Assembly (NCBI RefSeq): GCF_036347055.1
Contig: NZ_CP108882.1
Location: forward strand, 1,488,001 to 1,552,000
DNA from: Streptomyces sp. NBC_00820
GTDB taxonomy: Bacteria > Actinomycetota > Actinomycetes > Streptomycetales > Streptomycetaceae
Length of the DNA stretch: 64,000 nt
Direction of reading: 5' to 3'
Part shown: positions 1-10,600 of the stretch, piece after piece
How the letters are laid out: every line of letters starts with the position of its first letter
Numbering within the stretch: position 1 is the stretch's first letter
Made by a program: the position numbers and the translations under genes
The notes under the pieces: model-generated
What the model was told of the DNA's origin: nothing
The model's database searches: none
Seen by the model: the letters and a program-made list of their open reading frames with translations, nothing else

Positions 1-503
<503 letters not shown>

Positions 504-525
504 CCCACCCCAGGAGGTCCGTAAC

Positions 526-1698
526 GTGTCCCCCACCTACGACGTGATCGTCATCGGACTCGGCGGCATGGGCAGCGCCGCCGCCCACCATCTGTCCGCG
601 CGCGGCGCCCGGGTCCTCGGTCTGGAGAAGTTCGGTCCGGTGCACAACCGCGGCTCCAGCCACGGTGGTTCCCGCGTCACCCGGCAGTCGTACTTCGAGG
701 ACCCGGCGTACGTGCCGCTGCTGCTGCGCGCCTACGAGCTGTACGAGGAGCTGGAGCGGGCCACCGGCCGGGACATCGCCGTCCTGTGCGGGGGCGTCAT
801 GGTCGGGCCGCCCGGCTCCCGGACCGTCTCCGGGTCCCTGCGTTCGGCGACCGAGTGGGACCTGCCGCACGAGATGCTGGACGCGAAGGAGATCAGGCGC
901 CGCTTCCCCACCCTCGCCCCGTACGACGACGAGGTCGCCCTGTACGAGGCCAAGGCGGGCCTCGTCCGCCCGGAGAACATGGTCGCCGCCCATCTGCAGC
1001 TGGCCACGCGGCAGGGCGCCGATCTGCACTTCGAGGAACCGATGCTGCGCTGGGAGCCGTACCGGGACGGGGTGCGGGTGCACACGGCCGAGAACACCTA
1101 CACGGCCGGTCAGCTGGTGATCTGCCCGGGCGCCTGGGCGCCGCAATTGCTCACCGACCTCGGGGTGCCGTTCTCGATCGAGCGGCAGATCATGTACTGG
1201 TTCCGGCCGCGGGGCGGCACGGAGCCGTTCGAGCCGCGCAACCACCCGATCTATGTCTGGGAGGACGCCCGGGGCGTGCAGGTGTACGGCTTCCCGGCCA
1301 TCGACGGCCCCGAACTGGGCGCCAAGGTCGCCTTCTTCCGCAAGGGTCAGGTCACCACCCCGGAGACCATCGACCGGACCGTGCACCCGCACGAGGTCCA
1401 GGCCATGGCGGACCACATGTCGCACTGCATCCCGGACCTGCCCGGCACCTTCCTCAAGGCCGCCACCTGCATGTACTCCAACACCCCTGACGAGCACTTC
1501 GTGATCTCCCGGCATCCCGCGCACCCGGAGTCGGTCACCGTGGCCTGCGGGTTCTCCGGGCACGGTTTCAAGTTCGTGCCCGTCGTCGGCGAGATTCTGG
1601 CCGACCTCGCGCTGACCGGTTCCTCCGCGCACCCGATCGGCCTGTTCGACCCCGCCCGCCCCACCGCCGCCGCGTCCGCCCGAGGAGCACGCCCGTGA
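526..1698 (+). CDS. Monomeric sarcosine oxidase / N-methyl-amino acid oxidase (covalent FAD)
   Basis: This 390-residue flavoprotein probably oxidises sarcosine or a related N-methyl amino acid to the amine plus formaldehyde and H2O2. The N-terminus has the dinucleotide fold ([21 protein letters not shown], residues 7-27) and the family signature [16 protein letters not shown]. Cys315, in [11 protein letters not shown], matches the cysteine that binds FAD covalently in monomeric sarcosine oxidase and N-methyltryptophan oxidase. Length is typical for the family. The GTG start has AGGAGG at 512-517, eight bases upstream. The stop overlaps the next start (GTGA), so translation with the Rieske gene is probably coupled. 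The substrate is inferred from context; N-methyltryptophan or pipecolate oxidase activity is possible. Confidence 0.88.
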   Translation: MSPTYDVIVIGLGGMGSAAAHHLSARGARVLGLEKFGPVHNRGSSHGGSRVTRQSYFEDPAYVPLLLRAYELYEELERATGRDIAVLCGGVMVGPPGSRTVSGSLRSATEWDLPHEMLDAKEIRRRFPTLAPYDDEVALYEAKAGLVRPENMVAAHLQLATRQGADLHFEEPMLRWEPYRDGVRVHTAENTYTAGQLVICPGAWAPQLLTDLGVPFSIERQIMYWFRPRGGTEPFEPRNHPIYVWEDARGVQVYGFPAIDGPELGAKVAFFRKGQVTTPETIDRTVHPHEVQAMADHMSHCIPDLPGTFLKAATCMYSNTPDEHFVISRHPAHPESVTVACGFSGHGFKFVPVVGEILADLALTGSSAHPIGLFDPARPTAAASARGARP

Positions 1699-2843
1699 CG
1701 ACGCACCCGATCTCCCCGGCGACCCCGCTCTCCCCCAGCCTGATCGCCACCCTCCCCGGTCACTACTACACCGACCCGGACGTCTTCCGGCGGGAGCAGG
1801 AGAAGCTCTTCGAGACGATGTGGTTCTGCGCCGTGCGCAGCGCCGACCTGGCCGGGCCGGGCGCGTTCCGCACGGTGCGGGTCGGCCGCGAGAGCGTCGT
1901 CGTCACCCGTGGCCGTACCGGCGAGCTGCGCGCGTTCCTCAACGTGTGCCGGCACCGCGGGGCACAGCTGTGCACCGAGGAGTCGGGCGAGGTGCGCCGC
2001 AGCCTGCAGTGCCCGTATCACGCGTGGACGTACGACCTCGACGGCAGGTTGATCGCCGCACCCAACTTGATCAAGATGCCGGACGTCGACCGGGTCGCGT
2101 ACGGGTTGATCAAGGTGGCCCTGCGTGAATGGCTCGGCTACGCCTGGGTGTGCCTCGCCGACGAACCGCCCTCCTTCGAGGACACGGTGATGCACGCTGC
2201 CGTCGAACGGCTCGGCGACGCGGCCGCCATCGAGCACTACGGGACCGAGAGGCTGGCACTCGGCAGGCGCGTCACCTACGACGTACGGGCCAACTGGAAG
2301 CTGATCGTCGAGAACTTCATGGAGTGCTACCACTGCGCGACGATCCACCCCGAGCTCACCGAGGTGCTGCCGGAGTTCGCGGACGGGTACGCGGCCCAGT
2401 ACTACGTGGGCCACGGAGCGGAGTTCGGGCAGGAGATCGAGGGCTTCACGGTCGACGGGAGCCCGGGCTTCCCGCGCCTCCCCGAGGTGAGCGCCGACCA
2501 GGACCGCCGCTACTACGCCATCACGGTCAAGCCGACCGTGTTCGTCAACCTCGTACCGGACCACGTCATCCTGCACCGCATGTTCCCGCTGGCCGAGGAC
2601 CGCACGGTCGTGGAGTGCGACTGGCTGTACGCGCCGGAGGTGGTGGCCTCGGGGGCGGACGTGTCGAAGTCCGTGGAGCTGTTCCACCGCGTCAACGTCC
2701 AGGACTTCGAGGCCTGTGAGCGCACGCAGCCGGCGATGTCCTCGCGCGCGTACCGCGAGGGCGGCGTGCTGGTCCCGAACGAACACCACATCGCGCTCTT
2801 CCACGAGTGGCTCCTGGAGAGGCTGGGGGACGGCCATGCCTGA
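1695..2843 (+). CDS. Rieske non-heme iron oxygenase, glycine betaine demethylase (GbcA)-like
   Basis: This 382-residue ring-hydroxylating-type oxygenase alpha subunit carries a complete Rieske [2Fe-2S] site: Cys85 and His87 in [11 protein letters not shown], and Cys106 and His109 in [12 protein letters not shown]. The catalytic domain holds the mononuclear iron motif [16 protein letters not shown]. Family members near betaine genes, such as GbcA, remove a methyl group from glycine betaine with O2 to give dimethylglycine. The neighbours here (betaine aldehyde and choline dehydrogenases, sarcosine oxidase, a GcvT protein) support that role. No reductase subunit (GbcB) is in the window, so it must come from upstream or elsewhere. 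The GTG start overlaps the preceding stop by four bases. Confidence 0.85.
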   Translation: MTTHPISPATPLSPSLIATLPGHYYTDPDVFRREQEKLFETMWFCAVRSADLAGPGAFRTVRVGRESVVVTRGRTGELRAFLNVCRHRGAQLCTEESGEVRRSLQCPYHAWTYDLDGRLIAAPNLIKMPDVDRVAYGLIKVALREWLGYAWVCLADEPPSFEDTVMHAAVERLGDAAAIEHYGTERLALGRRVTYDVRANWKLIVENFMECYHCATIHPELTEVLPEFADGYAAQYYVGHGAEFGQEIEGFTVDGSPGFPRLPEVSADQDRRYYAITVKPTVFVNLVPDHVILHRMFPLAEDRTVVECDWLYAPEVVASGADVSKSVELFHRVNVQDFEACERTQPAMSSRAYREGGVLVPNEHHIALFHEWLLERLGDGHA

Positions 2844-4302
2844 CCTGTTCATCGACGGACGATGGCGGGGCGCCCTGGACGGACGCACCCGCGAGATCCG
2901 CTGTCCCGCCGACGGCTCACTGGTCGGCGTCGTGGACGAGGCGGGCGGCAAGGACACGGCGGAGGCGGTCGCCGCGGCCCGTCGCGCCTTCGACACGGGC
3001 CCCTGGCCGGGTACGGCCGCGCAGGAGCGCGGCGATCTGCTCCTGCGGGTGGCCGGCCTGCTGGCCCGCGACAAGGACGCCCTGGCCCGCGCCGAGTCCC
3101 TGGACACGGGGAAGCGGCTGGTGGAGAGCGCGTACGACATCGACGACGTCGTGAACTGCTTCCGCTACTTCGGGCGGCTGGTCGCGGGCGAGGCCGGGCG
3201 GGTGGTCGACACCGGCCGGAAGGACGTCGACAGCAGGGTGGTGCACGAACCGCTCGGTGTGTGCGCCCTGATCACCCCCTGGAACTACCCCCTGCTGCAG
3301 ACCGCGTGGAAGGTCGCGCCGGCCCTCGCGGCGGGCGACACCTTCGTCCTGAAGCCGAGCGAGCTGACCCCGCACACCGCGATCCACCTGGTCCGGCTGC
3401 TGGCGGAGGCGGGTCTTCCACCGGGCGTGGCCAACCTGGTGCTGGGCGCCGGTCCGGAGGCGGGCGCCCCGCTGGCCGACCACCCCGACGTCGATCTGGT
3501 CTCCTTCACCGGCGGCCTCCACACGGGCCGCCGGCTGATGGCCGCCGCCGCCGGCACGGTGAAGAAGGTCGCGCTGGAACTCGGCGGGAAGAACCCGAAC
3601 ATCGTCTTCGCGGACGCCGATTTCGACACGGCCGTCGACATGGCCCTGACGGCCGTGTTCCTGCACTCCGGGCAGGTGTGCTCGGCCGGGGCCCGGCTGC
3701 TGGTCGAGGACGCGCTGCACGACCGGTTCGTGGACGAGGTCGTACGGCGGGCCACGCTGATCAGGCTCGGTGGCCCCTTCGACGAGCGGGCGCAGACCGG
3801 GCCGCTGATCTCGGCGGCGCACCGGGCGAAGATCGAGGCCCATGTCGCCAAGGGCCTGGCGGAGGGCGCGGTGCTGCGCTGCGGCGGAGCCCGGCCCTCC
3901 GGACCCGGCTACGACGAGGGCTTCTACTACCTGCCGACGGTCCTGGACGAGTGCGCGAGCGGCATGTCCGTGGTCCGGGAGGAGTCCTTCGGGCCGGTGC
4001 TGACCGTCGAGCGGTTCACGGCCGAGGAGGAGGCCGTCCGGCTCGCCAACGACACCGTGTACGGGCTCGCCGGTGCCGTGTGGACGCGCGACGAGGCCAG
4101 GGCAGCCCGCGTCGCGGCCCGGCTGCGGCTCGGCACCGTATGGATCAACGACTACCACCCGTACGTGCCGCAGGCCGAATGGGGTGGTTACAAGCAGTCC
4201 GGGTTCGGCCGCGAACTCGGGCTCTCGGGGCTCGCCGAGTACCGGGAGACGAAGCACATCTGGCGCAACACCGCGCCGGCACCGCAGGGTTGGTTCGACT
4301 GA
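2836..4302 (+). CDS. betB: Betaine aldehyde dehydrogenase-like NAD(P)-dependent aldehyde dehydrogenase
   Basis: This 488-residue enzyme of the ALDH superfamily probably oxidises betaine aldehyde to glycine betaine with NAD+. Family marks include PWNYPLLQTAWKVAPALAAG, the glycine motif FTGGLHTGRR, the general base Glu248 in LELGGKNPN and the nucleophile Cys282 in SGQVCSAGARLLVED. The ATG at 2836 was chosen because [10 protein letters not shown] begins the conserved ALDH N-terminus. It overlaps the Rieske stop by eight bases. The open frame extends upstream inside the Rieske gene, but that part has no family resemblance. Betaine specificity is inferred from the operon; gamma-aminobutyraldehyde or another amino-aldehyde is the main alternative. 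Confidence 0.88.
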   Translation: MPDLFIDGRWRGALDGRTREIRCPADGSLVGVVDEAGGKDTAEAVAAARRAFDTGPWPGTAAQERGDLLLRVAGLLARDKDALARAESLDTGKRLVESAYDIDDVVNCFRYFGRLVAGEAGRVVDTGRKDVDSRVVHEPLGVCALITPWNYPLLQTAWKVAPALAAGDTFVLKPSELTPHTAIHLVRLLAEAGLPPGVANLVLGAGPEAGAPLADHPDVDLVSFTGGLHTGRRLMAAAAGTVKKVALELGGKNPNIVFADADFDTAVDMALTAVFLHSGQVCSAGARLLVEDALHDRFVDEVVRRATLIRLGGPFDERAQTGPLISAAHRAKIEAHVAKGLAEGAVLRCGGARPSGPGYDEGFYYLPTVLDECASGMSVVREESFGPVLTVERFTAEEEAVRLANDTVYGLAGAVWTRDEARAARVAARLRLGTVWINDYHPYVPQAEWGGYKQSGFGRELGLSGLAEYRETKHIWRNTAPAPQGWFD

Positions 4303-4393
4303 GACCGCTCCACCCCGTCCGATGTCCTTGGCCCCCGGCACCCGCACGAGCAAGCCACTCCCTTCCCTCCGCAGGCCCACGAGGAGTCAGCTC

Positions 4394-5968
4394 ATGACGA
4401 CCACCGAGCAATCGCCAGGCCCGCACCACCCACGCGACGACGCCGAACTCGCCGAGTTCGGCTACAGGCCCGAACTCAAGCGCACGCTCGGCAACTTCCA
4501 CACCTTCGCCGCCGGGATCAGCTACATCTCGATCCTGACCGGCACCTTCCAGCTGTTCTACTTCGGTTACGGCAGCGGCGGCCCCGCCTACTGGTGGTCC
4601 TGGCCGCTGGTGTTCGCCGGCCAGTTCGCGGTGGCCCTGTGCTTCGCCGAGCTGGCCGCCCGCTATCCGGTGGCGGGCTCGGTCTACAACTGGTCGAAGA
4701 AGATCGGCAATCCGCATCTCGGCTGGCTGGCCGGGTGGATGATGTTGATCGCGTCGATCGTGTCCATCTCGGCGGTCGCGCTCGCCTACCAGTTGACGCT
4801 GCCGCAGATCTCCTCCTTCTTCCAGTTCGTCGGTGACGGCACCGGCAAGTACGACGTGGCGACCAACGCCGTCGTCCTGGCGACCGTACTGATCCTGTTC
4901 ACCACTCTGGTCAACGCGTTCGGCGTCAAGCTCATGGCCACGATCAACACAGCCGGCGTCTTCATCGAGCTGATCGCGACGGTTGTACTGATCACCCTGT
5001 TCGCCGTCCACATCACCCGTGGCCCTCAGGTCGTCATGCAGACGAACGGCACCGGATCCGGACACGGCACGGGGTACCTGGGCGCCTTCCTGGTGGCCTC
5101 GCTGGCGTCGGCGTACGTCATGTACGGCTTCGACACCGCGGCCTCGCTCGGCGAGGAGTCCCTGGACCCCTCCCGCAACGCCCCGCGCGCCATCGTCCGC
5201 GCGATCGCCGCCTCCTTCGTCCTGGGCGGACTGGTGCTGCTGCTGGGGCTGATGAGCGTCTCCAGCCTCAAGGGCGACAAGCTGTCCACGGACGGTCTGC
5301 AGTACATCGTGCTCGACGTCCTCGGCCCGACGGCCGGCAAGGCGATGCTGTGGTGCGTGCTGATCGCGGTGACGGTGTGCGCGCTGGCCGTGCACACGGC
5401 GGCGATCCGGCTGGCGTTCGCGATGGCGCGGGACAACAACCTGCCCGCCTCCTCGCTGATCGCCCGGGTCAGCCCGCGCTTCCGGACCCCCGTGCTGCCG
5501 GCCGTGATCATCGGTGTGCTGGCGCTGGCGATCCTCGTGGTCAACATCCGCCAGCCGCAGATCTTCACGGTCGTCACCAGTATCGGCATCATCATGATCT
5601 ACCTCGCCTACCTGGGTGTCACCGCGCCCATGCTGGTGGCGCGGCTGCGCGGCACGTGGCGGCCGGCGGGCGACGGCAGGTTCTCGCTGGGCCGCTGGGG
5701 GCTGCCCGTCAACGTCGTCGCGGTGGTGTGGGGCGCGGCCATGACGGTCAACCTGATCTGGCCCCGGTCCGCCGTGTACAACGCGAGCGCGCCGTACCAC
5801 TGGTACCTGCGCTGGGGCGCGGTGCTGTTCGTGGCCGTCATCGCGGGCGGCGGGTTCGCCTACTACTGGTTCGTCCAGCGCCACCGGACCGGTGTGCTCG
5901 CCGAGCACCGCCTGGAGACCGAGTCCGCCGGCCCGACCGCTCCCCTCGCCGCCCCCGCGGCCGACTGA
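4394..5968 (+). CDS. APC-superfamily amino acid/amine permease
   Basis: This 524-residue integral membrane protein has about twelve hydrophobic segments. It is an amino acid-polyamine-organocation transporter: the N-terminal FHTFAAGISYISILTGTF segment corresponds to helix 1, followed by the conserved FAELAARYPVAGSVYNWSKK loop. In this operon it most likely imports choline, ethanolamine, betaine or a methylated amino acid for the flanking oxidases. The ATG start has GAGGAG at 4381-4386. The 91-base gap after the aldehyde dehydrogenase gene holds no terminator I can see. Helix 10 and the C-terminal tail (rich in Ala and Pro) look ordinary. The substrate cannot be read from sequence. Confidence 0.85.
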   Translation: MTTTEQSPGPHHPRDDAELAEFGYRPELKRTLGNFHTFAAGISYISILTGTFQLFYFGYGSGGPAYWWSWPLVFAGQFAVALCFAELAARYPVAGSVYNWSKKIGNPHLGWLAGWMMLIASIVSISAVALAYQLTLPQISSFFQFVGDGTGKYDVATNAVVLATVLILFTTLVNAFGVKLMATINTAGVFIELIATVVLITLFAVHITRGPQVVMQTNGTGSGHGTGYLGAFLVASLASAYVMYGFDTAASLGEESLDPSRNAPRAIVRAIAASFVLGGLVLLLGLMSVSSLKGDKLSTDGLQYIVLDVLGPTAGKAMLWCVLIAVTVCALAVHTAAIRLAFAMARDNNLPASSLIARVSPRFRTPVLPAVIIGVLALAILVVNIRQPQIFTVVTSIGIIMIYLAYLGVTAPMLVARLRGTWRPAGDGRFSLGRWGLPVNVVAVVWGAAMTVNLIWPRSAVYNASAPYHWYLRWGAVLFVAVIAGGGFAYYWFVQRHRTGVLAEHRLETESAGPTAPLAAPAAD

Positions 5969-5994
5969 TCCCGGCTCCCAGGAGGGAACTGCTC

Positions 5995-7572
5995 ATGAAC
6001 ACCGATGAGTTCGACGATCCCGGCGAGTTCGACGAGTTCGACTACGTCGTGGTGGGCGGCGGCACCGCGGGCAACGTCGTGGCGGCGCGGCTGTCCGAGG
6101 ACCCGGCCGTGACGGTGTGCGTCCTGGAGGCGGGCCCGAGCGACGCCGGCGACGAGAACGTGCTCAGGCTGGAGCGCTGGATGGGCCTGCTGGAGTCCGG
6201 CTACGACTGGGACTACCCGGTCGAGCCCCAGGCCAGCGGGAACAGTTTCATGCGGCACGCGCGCGCGAAGGTGCTGGGCGGCTGTTCCTCGCACAACTCC
6301 TGCATCGCCTTCTGGGCGCCCGCGGAGGATCTGGACGACTGGGCGGCCCGGGGCTGTACGGGCTGGAGTGCGGCCGACCTGTTCCCGCTGTACCGGCGGC
6401 TGGAGAACAACGACGCGCCGGGCGACCACCACGGCCGCGGCGGCCCGGTGAAGCTGCGCACGCTCAAGGACGAGGACCCGTGCGGCACCGCCCTGCTGGA
6501 GGCGTGCGCGCAGGCGGGGATACCCACGGTCCCGTTCAACACCGGCAGGACGGTGGTGCGCGGGGCCAACTGGTTCCAGATCAACTCCGACGAGAACAAC
6601 ATCCGCCAGTCCTCGTCCGTGGCCTACCTGCACCCGGTGATGGGCAAGCGGCCGAACCTGGACGTGCGCACCGGGGTGCGGGCCAGGAAGCTGGTGCTGG
6701 AGGGCCGCCGGTGCGTGGGCGCCGAGTACCTGGACCCGGATCTGGTGCACACCCGTACCGTACGGGCCCGGCGCGAGGTGATCGTCTCGTGCGGGTCCAT
6801 CGACTCGCCGAAGCTGCTGATGCTGTCGGGCATCGGCCCGGCCGGGCATCTGCGCGAGGTCGGGGTCGAGGTCGCCGTCGACGCGGCGGGCGTCGGCGAG
6901 AACCTCCAGGACCACCCCGAGGGCGTCATCATGTGGGAGGCGAGGCAGCCGATGACCACCACGTCCAGCCAGTGGTGGGAAGCGGGCGTCTTCTACGACA
7001 CGGAACCGGGCCTGGACCGCCCCGACCTGATGTTCCACTACGGCAGCGTGCCGTTCGACATGAACACCGCGCGGTGGGGCTATCCGACCTCGGAGAACGC
7101 GTTCTGTCTGACGCCCAACGTGACGAGGGCGAAGTCGCGCGGCACGGTGCGGCTGCGCACGCGGGACTACCGGGACAAGCCGATGGTCGATCCGCGGTAC
7201 TTCACGCACGAGCACGACGTGCGGGTGATGACGTACGGGCTGAAACTGGCGCGCCGCATCGCCGCGCAGCCCGCGCTGAGCGGCTGGGCGGGGGCCGAAC
7301 TGGCCCCGGGGCCTGATGTCCGCACCGACGGCGAACTCCTCGACTACATCCGCCGGACGCACAACACGGTCTATCACCCGTCCTGCACGGTGAGGATGGG
7401 CGCCGACGACGACCCCTCGGCCCCGCTCGACGCGCGGCTGCGGGTCAAGGGGGTCGAGGGGCTGCGGGTGGCCGACGGGTCGGTGATGCCGGACCTGATC
7501 GCCGTCAACCCGTGCATCACGACCATGGTGATCGGCGAGAAGTGCGCCGACTTGATCAAGGAGGATTCCTGA
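5995..7572 (+). CDS. betA: Choline dehydrogenase-like GMC oxidoreductase
   Basis: This 525-residue FAD-dependent glucose-methanol-choline oxidoreductase probably oxidises choline to betaine aldehyde, the step before the aldehyde dehydrogenase in the same operon. The acidic N-terminus leads into the ADP-binding motif DYVVVGGGTAGNVVAARLSE. The second GMC signature is KVLGGCSSHNSCIAFW. Near the C-terminus are the active-site histidine in TVYHPSCTVRMG and the segment VADGSVMPDLIAVNPCITTM. The usual active-site Asn-Pro is present as NPC, where NPN is commoner in choline dehydrogenases. GGAGGG lies about eight bases before the ATG. It is the last gene of the operon; a strong hairpin begins at the base after its stop. 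Confidence 0.87.
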   Translation: MNTDEFDDPGEFDEFDYVVVGGGTAGNVVAARLSEDPAVTVCVLEAGPSDAGDENVLRLERWMGLLESGYDWDYPVEPQASGNSFMRHARAKVLGGCSSHNSCIAFWAPAEDLDDWAARGCTGWSAADLFPLYRRLENNDAPGDHHGRGGPVKLRTLKDEDPCGTALLEACAQAGIPTVPFNTGRTVVRGANWFQINSDENNIRQSSSVAYLHPVMGKRPNLDVRTGVRARKLVLEGRRCVGAEYLDPDLVHTRTVRARREVIVSCGSIDSPKLLMLSGIGPAGHLREVGVEVAVDAAGVGENLQDHPEGVIMWEARQPMTTTSSQWWEAGVFYDTEPGLDRPDLMFHYGSVPFDMNTARWGYPTSENAFCLTPNVTRAKSRGTVRLRTRDYRDKPMVDPRYFTHEHDVRVMTYGLKLARRIAAQPALSGWAGAELAPGPDVRTDGELLDYIRRTHNTVYHPSCTVRMGADDDPSAPLDARLRVKGVEGLRVADGSVMPDLIAVNPCITTMVIGEKCADLIKEDS

Positions 7573-7608
7573 CCGACGGGTTGGTCAACCTATTGATCAA
7601 CCCGTCGG
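7573..7608 (+). terminator. Hairpin terminator after the betaine operon
   Basis: Arms at 7573-7588 and 7593-7608 pair over 16 bp with a single G-U wobble, around a four-base CCTA loop. The hairpin starts directly after the choline dehydrogenase stop and lies between convergent genes. There is no T tract, as is common for Streptomyces terminators. On the minus strand the wobble becomes an A-C mismatch, so it may work less well in that direction. Confidence 0.8.
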
Positions 7609-7690
7609 CCAACCCGCCGGGGCAACCCGTCGGGTCAACCCGCCGATCAATCTGTCGGGTCAACCCGTCGGGTCAATCCGTCGGTCAGCT
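7593..7690. repeat. Degenerate 12-14 bp tandem repeat array
   Basis: About eight imperfect copies of a unit close to GGTCAACCCGTCG run head to tail from the terminator's right arm into the stop codon of the minus-strand SMC-like gene. Units differ by one to three bases and in length (12-14 bases), as expected for slipped-strand expansion. The right arm of the terminator is itself one unit, so the array may have grown from it. No function is evident. Confidence 0.75.
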
Positions 7691-10600
7691 GGTGGCCGGT
7701 GCCGGCCTCTTGAACATCCGTGTCGCCGTGATCTCGCTGCGCACCGCCTCGCCGTCCTGGGGCTGCTGCGGCAGTCCGGGCCGGAGGTGTTCCTCCACGC
7801 TGATGTACTTGAGGCCGGCCCTGAGGTCGGCGTCGTTGCGCAGCCGGATGACCAGCGGGAACTCGGCGAGCGCGGTCGTGTCGAACAGGCCTGTGGTGTA
7901 CAGCAGCTGCACACCGAGGGCGTCGGACACGGCCCGCTGGAGCTCCAGCAGGTACGTCGCGTTGGCGCGGCCGATGGGGTTGTCCAGGAACAGCGTGCCC
8001 GCGTGCCGGTGCTTGTCGCGTCCGCGGTCGTTGGAGCGCAGGGCGGCCATCGTGCAGTACAGGGCGATGGCCGCGGTGAGCAGCTGGCCGCCGGAGAAGA
8101 CGTCGCCCATCTGTCCGACCGGGACGCGTTCGGCGCGCAGCACGGCGTCGGGCTTGAGGATCTCCACGGCGATGCCCTTGGGCTGCAGCGCGGCCGCGAC
8201 GCCCCGCAGCAGCAGGGACATGCCGTCGCGCCGCAGGTCGGAGTTCTTCTTCACGGCGGCCCGGGTCGCCTCGTCGATGACCTCGCCGAGGCGTTCGGTC
8301 AGGGTCGCCTGGTCGGGCTCCTCGAAGCGGATGCGCAGGAACTCCTGCCCGGACCACTCGCCGAGCCCCTCCGGCAGCCTGGACAGCCGCTGGGCGGACC
8401 GCAGGGTGGCCAGCGAGGACTCGACGAGCCCGCGCAGCCGGTCGACGATCGAGTCGCGGTTGCGCTCCAGCTGGGCCAGTTCGTCGGTGAGGACACGCAG
8501 TCGTGGCGCGAAGGCGTCCGCCCACTTCTGGGCGTGCTCGGGGAGCGCGGAGGCGGGCAGCTCCCGGATCTGCTGGCGGGCGGGGGTGCGCACCTGCTCG
8601 TAGCGGGTGGAGTTGGCGTGCCGGACGAGGACGTCGCTCGCCTCGCGCACGGCTCCCTCGGCGGCGGACAGGTCGGCGGCGCAGCCGCGCAGCGAGCGGC
8701 GGGCCTCGGCGGCCGACTGCCGGGCCTCCTCCGGGCTGCCCGGGTACGGTTCCGCCTGCTCCTGGTCGTCCTCGGCGGCGGGCTCGCGCAGCAGGTCGCG
8801 GAGCATCGCGGCGATCTCGTCGAAGCCGCCGGCCGCGTCCTCGGCGGCCCCGTGGGCCGCCAGCAGTTCGGCGTGCGCGTCGCGGGCCTCTGCCAGCGCC
8901 GCGGTGCGGGAGCCGAGTTCGGCCGTGGCCGTGCGCAGCAGGGCCTGGGCGTGCTCGGCGTCGCGCGGGAGCAGTTCCTCGGGCAGCGTGGTGTGCGCCT
9001 CGCCGTCCTCGGGGGCGTGCCGCTCGGCCTCGCCGCGCAGCCGGCCCAGCTGCTCGCTCGCGGTGGACATGCGGGTCTCCAGGAGCTGCACCAGCTCCTC
9101 CGCGCGGGCGGCGGCCGCCTGGCGGGACGGTCCGTCGGCGCCGTCGGGAGACTCCAGCAGCAGCTCGGCACGCGCGCGGACCTTGTTGCTCAGCCGGTCC
9201 AGCTCGGTTCGTGCCGCGCTCTCGTCGCTCTCCGCGCGGGCCTGCTCGGCGCGCAGGTCGGCGTCGACGCCGACCTTCTCGTACACCTGGGAGGCGGCCC
9301 GGTAGGCCTCGCGGAGCGCGGGCAGGGACACCTTGGGGGCGTCCGCGTCGTCCTCCGGTACGTCGTCGGGGGCGCCCGCGATCTCGGAGCGCTCGGCGCG
9401 CAGCGCACGCGCGGTACGGCGGGCGTCGTCGGCGGCGCGCTGGGTGGCGCGGCGGTCCTCGTCGGCGACGCGGGCGCGGTCCAGGCAGGACTGGGCGCGG
9501 GCCTCCGACTCGGTGGCCTCGTCGGCGAGTTCGCGCAGGCGGGCCTGCCAGCCCGCGCGCTCACGCAGCCGGTAGGCAAGTCCGGCGAGGGCGTCGGCGG
9601 CACGGCGCGCCTTCTGCGCGGCCTCCTGCCGTTCGTCGCGGACCTGCGTGGCCTCGGCCGCGGTCTCGTCGGCCTCCGCGCGCGCGGTGCGCGCCTCGGC
9701 GAGTTCGGCCTCGCTCTCCTCCGCGAACGCGCGTGCCTCCTCGGCGGCCTGGGCGAGTTCGGCGAGCCGGCCGGCCGGGCAGCCGGTGCGCCAGGAGACG
9801 AGCCGTGCGGCCAGTTCGCGGTCCTTGCCGAGCCGGGCGGCGAGGGCGCGGATCTCCTCGTCGCGCGCGGTGGCCCGGGTCCGCAGGGCCTGCCGCTCCT
9901 CGTCGGCCGCGTGTTCGTCGTGCATGGCCGGGTTCGGGGGCACGAGGAAGACGTCCGTGGCGACGGCGCCGGACGCCGTGCCGGGGGCGAGCAGGGCGGC
10001 GGCCGTGCCGACGGCCACGGTGGAGCGCGGCAGCAGGGCGGCGGCGCCGAGCGCCTCGCGGGCACGCGCGTGCGTGTCAGGGTCGGTGATGATCACACCG
10101 TCGACCAGTTCGGGGCGCGCGGCGAGCACGCGCGCGTGGTCGGCGGGGTCGACCGACTGGGCGAGGTAGCGCCAGCCGGGCTGGGCGGGGATGCCGTGCT
10201 CGCCGAGGAACTCCACGGTGGCCAGCACGTCCGGTCCGGGCGGCAGCAGACCGCCGTCGCCGAGGGCGCCGAGGATGCGGGCGTCGTCGGCGGCGGCGGT
10301 GCGCAGCTCGAAGAGGTTCCGTTCGGCGGCCGACACGGCGTCGTCGAGGAGGGCGCGCAGCTCGTCGGCGAAGCGGTCGAGCTCCTCGGAGGTGAGCGGG
10401 CCTCCGCCGCCGTCGACGCGGGTGCCCTCCTCGAGGTCGTCGTCGCGCGCGGCCGTGCCGTCGGCCTCCGCCGCCCTGGGGGCGGGGACACCGGCCCGGA
10501 CGGTCGCGGGCGCGCCGGGCAGGCTCAGCAGTTCGGCGAGCCGCTCCTCGGCGGCCAGGGCCTCGGCGAGCCGCCGTTCAGCGTCGTGGGAGCGTCCGGC

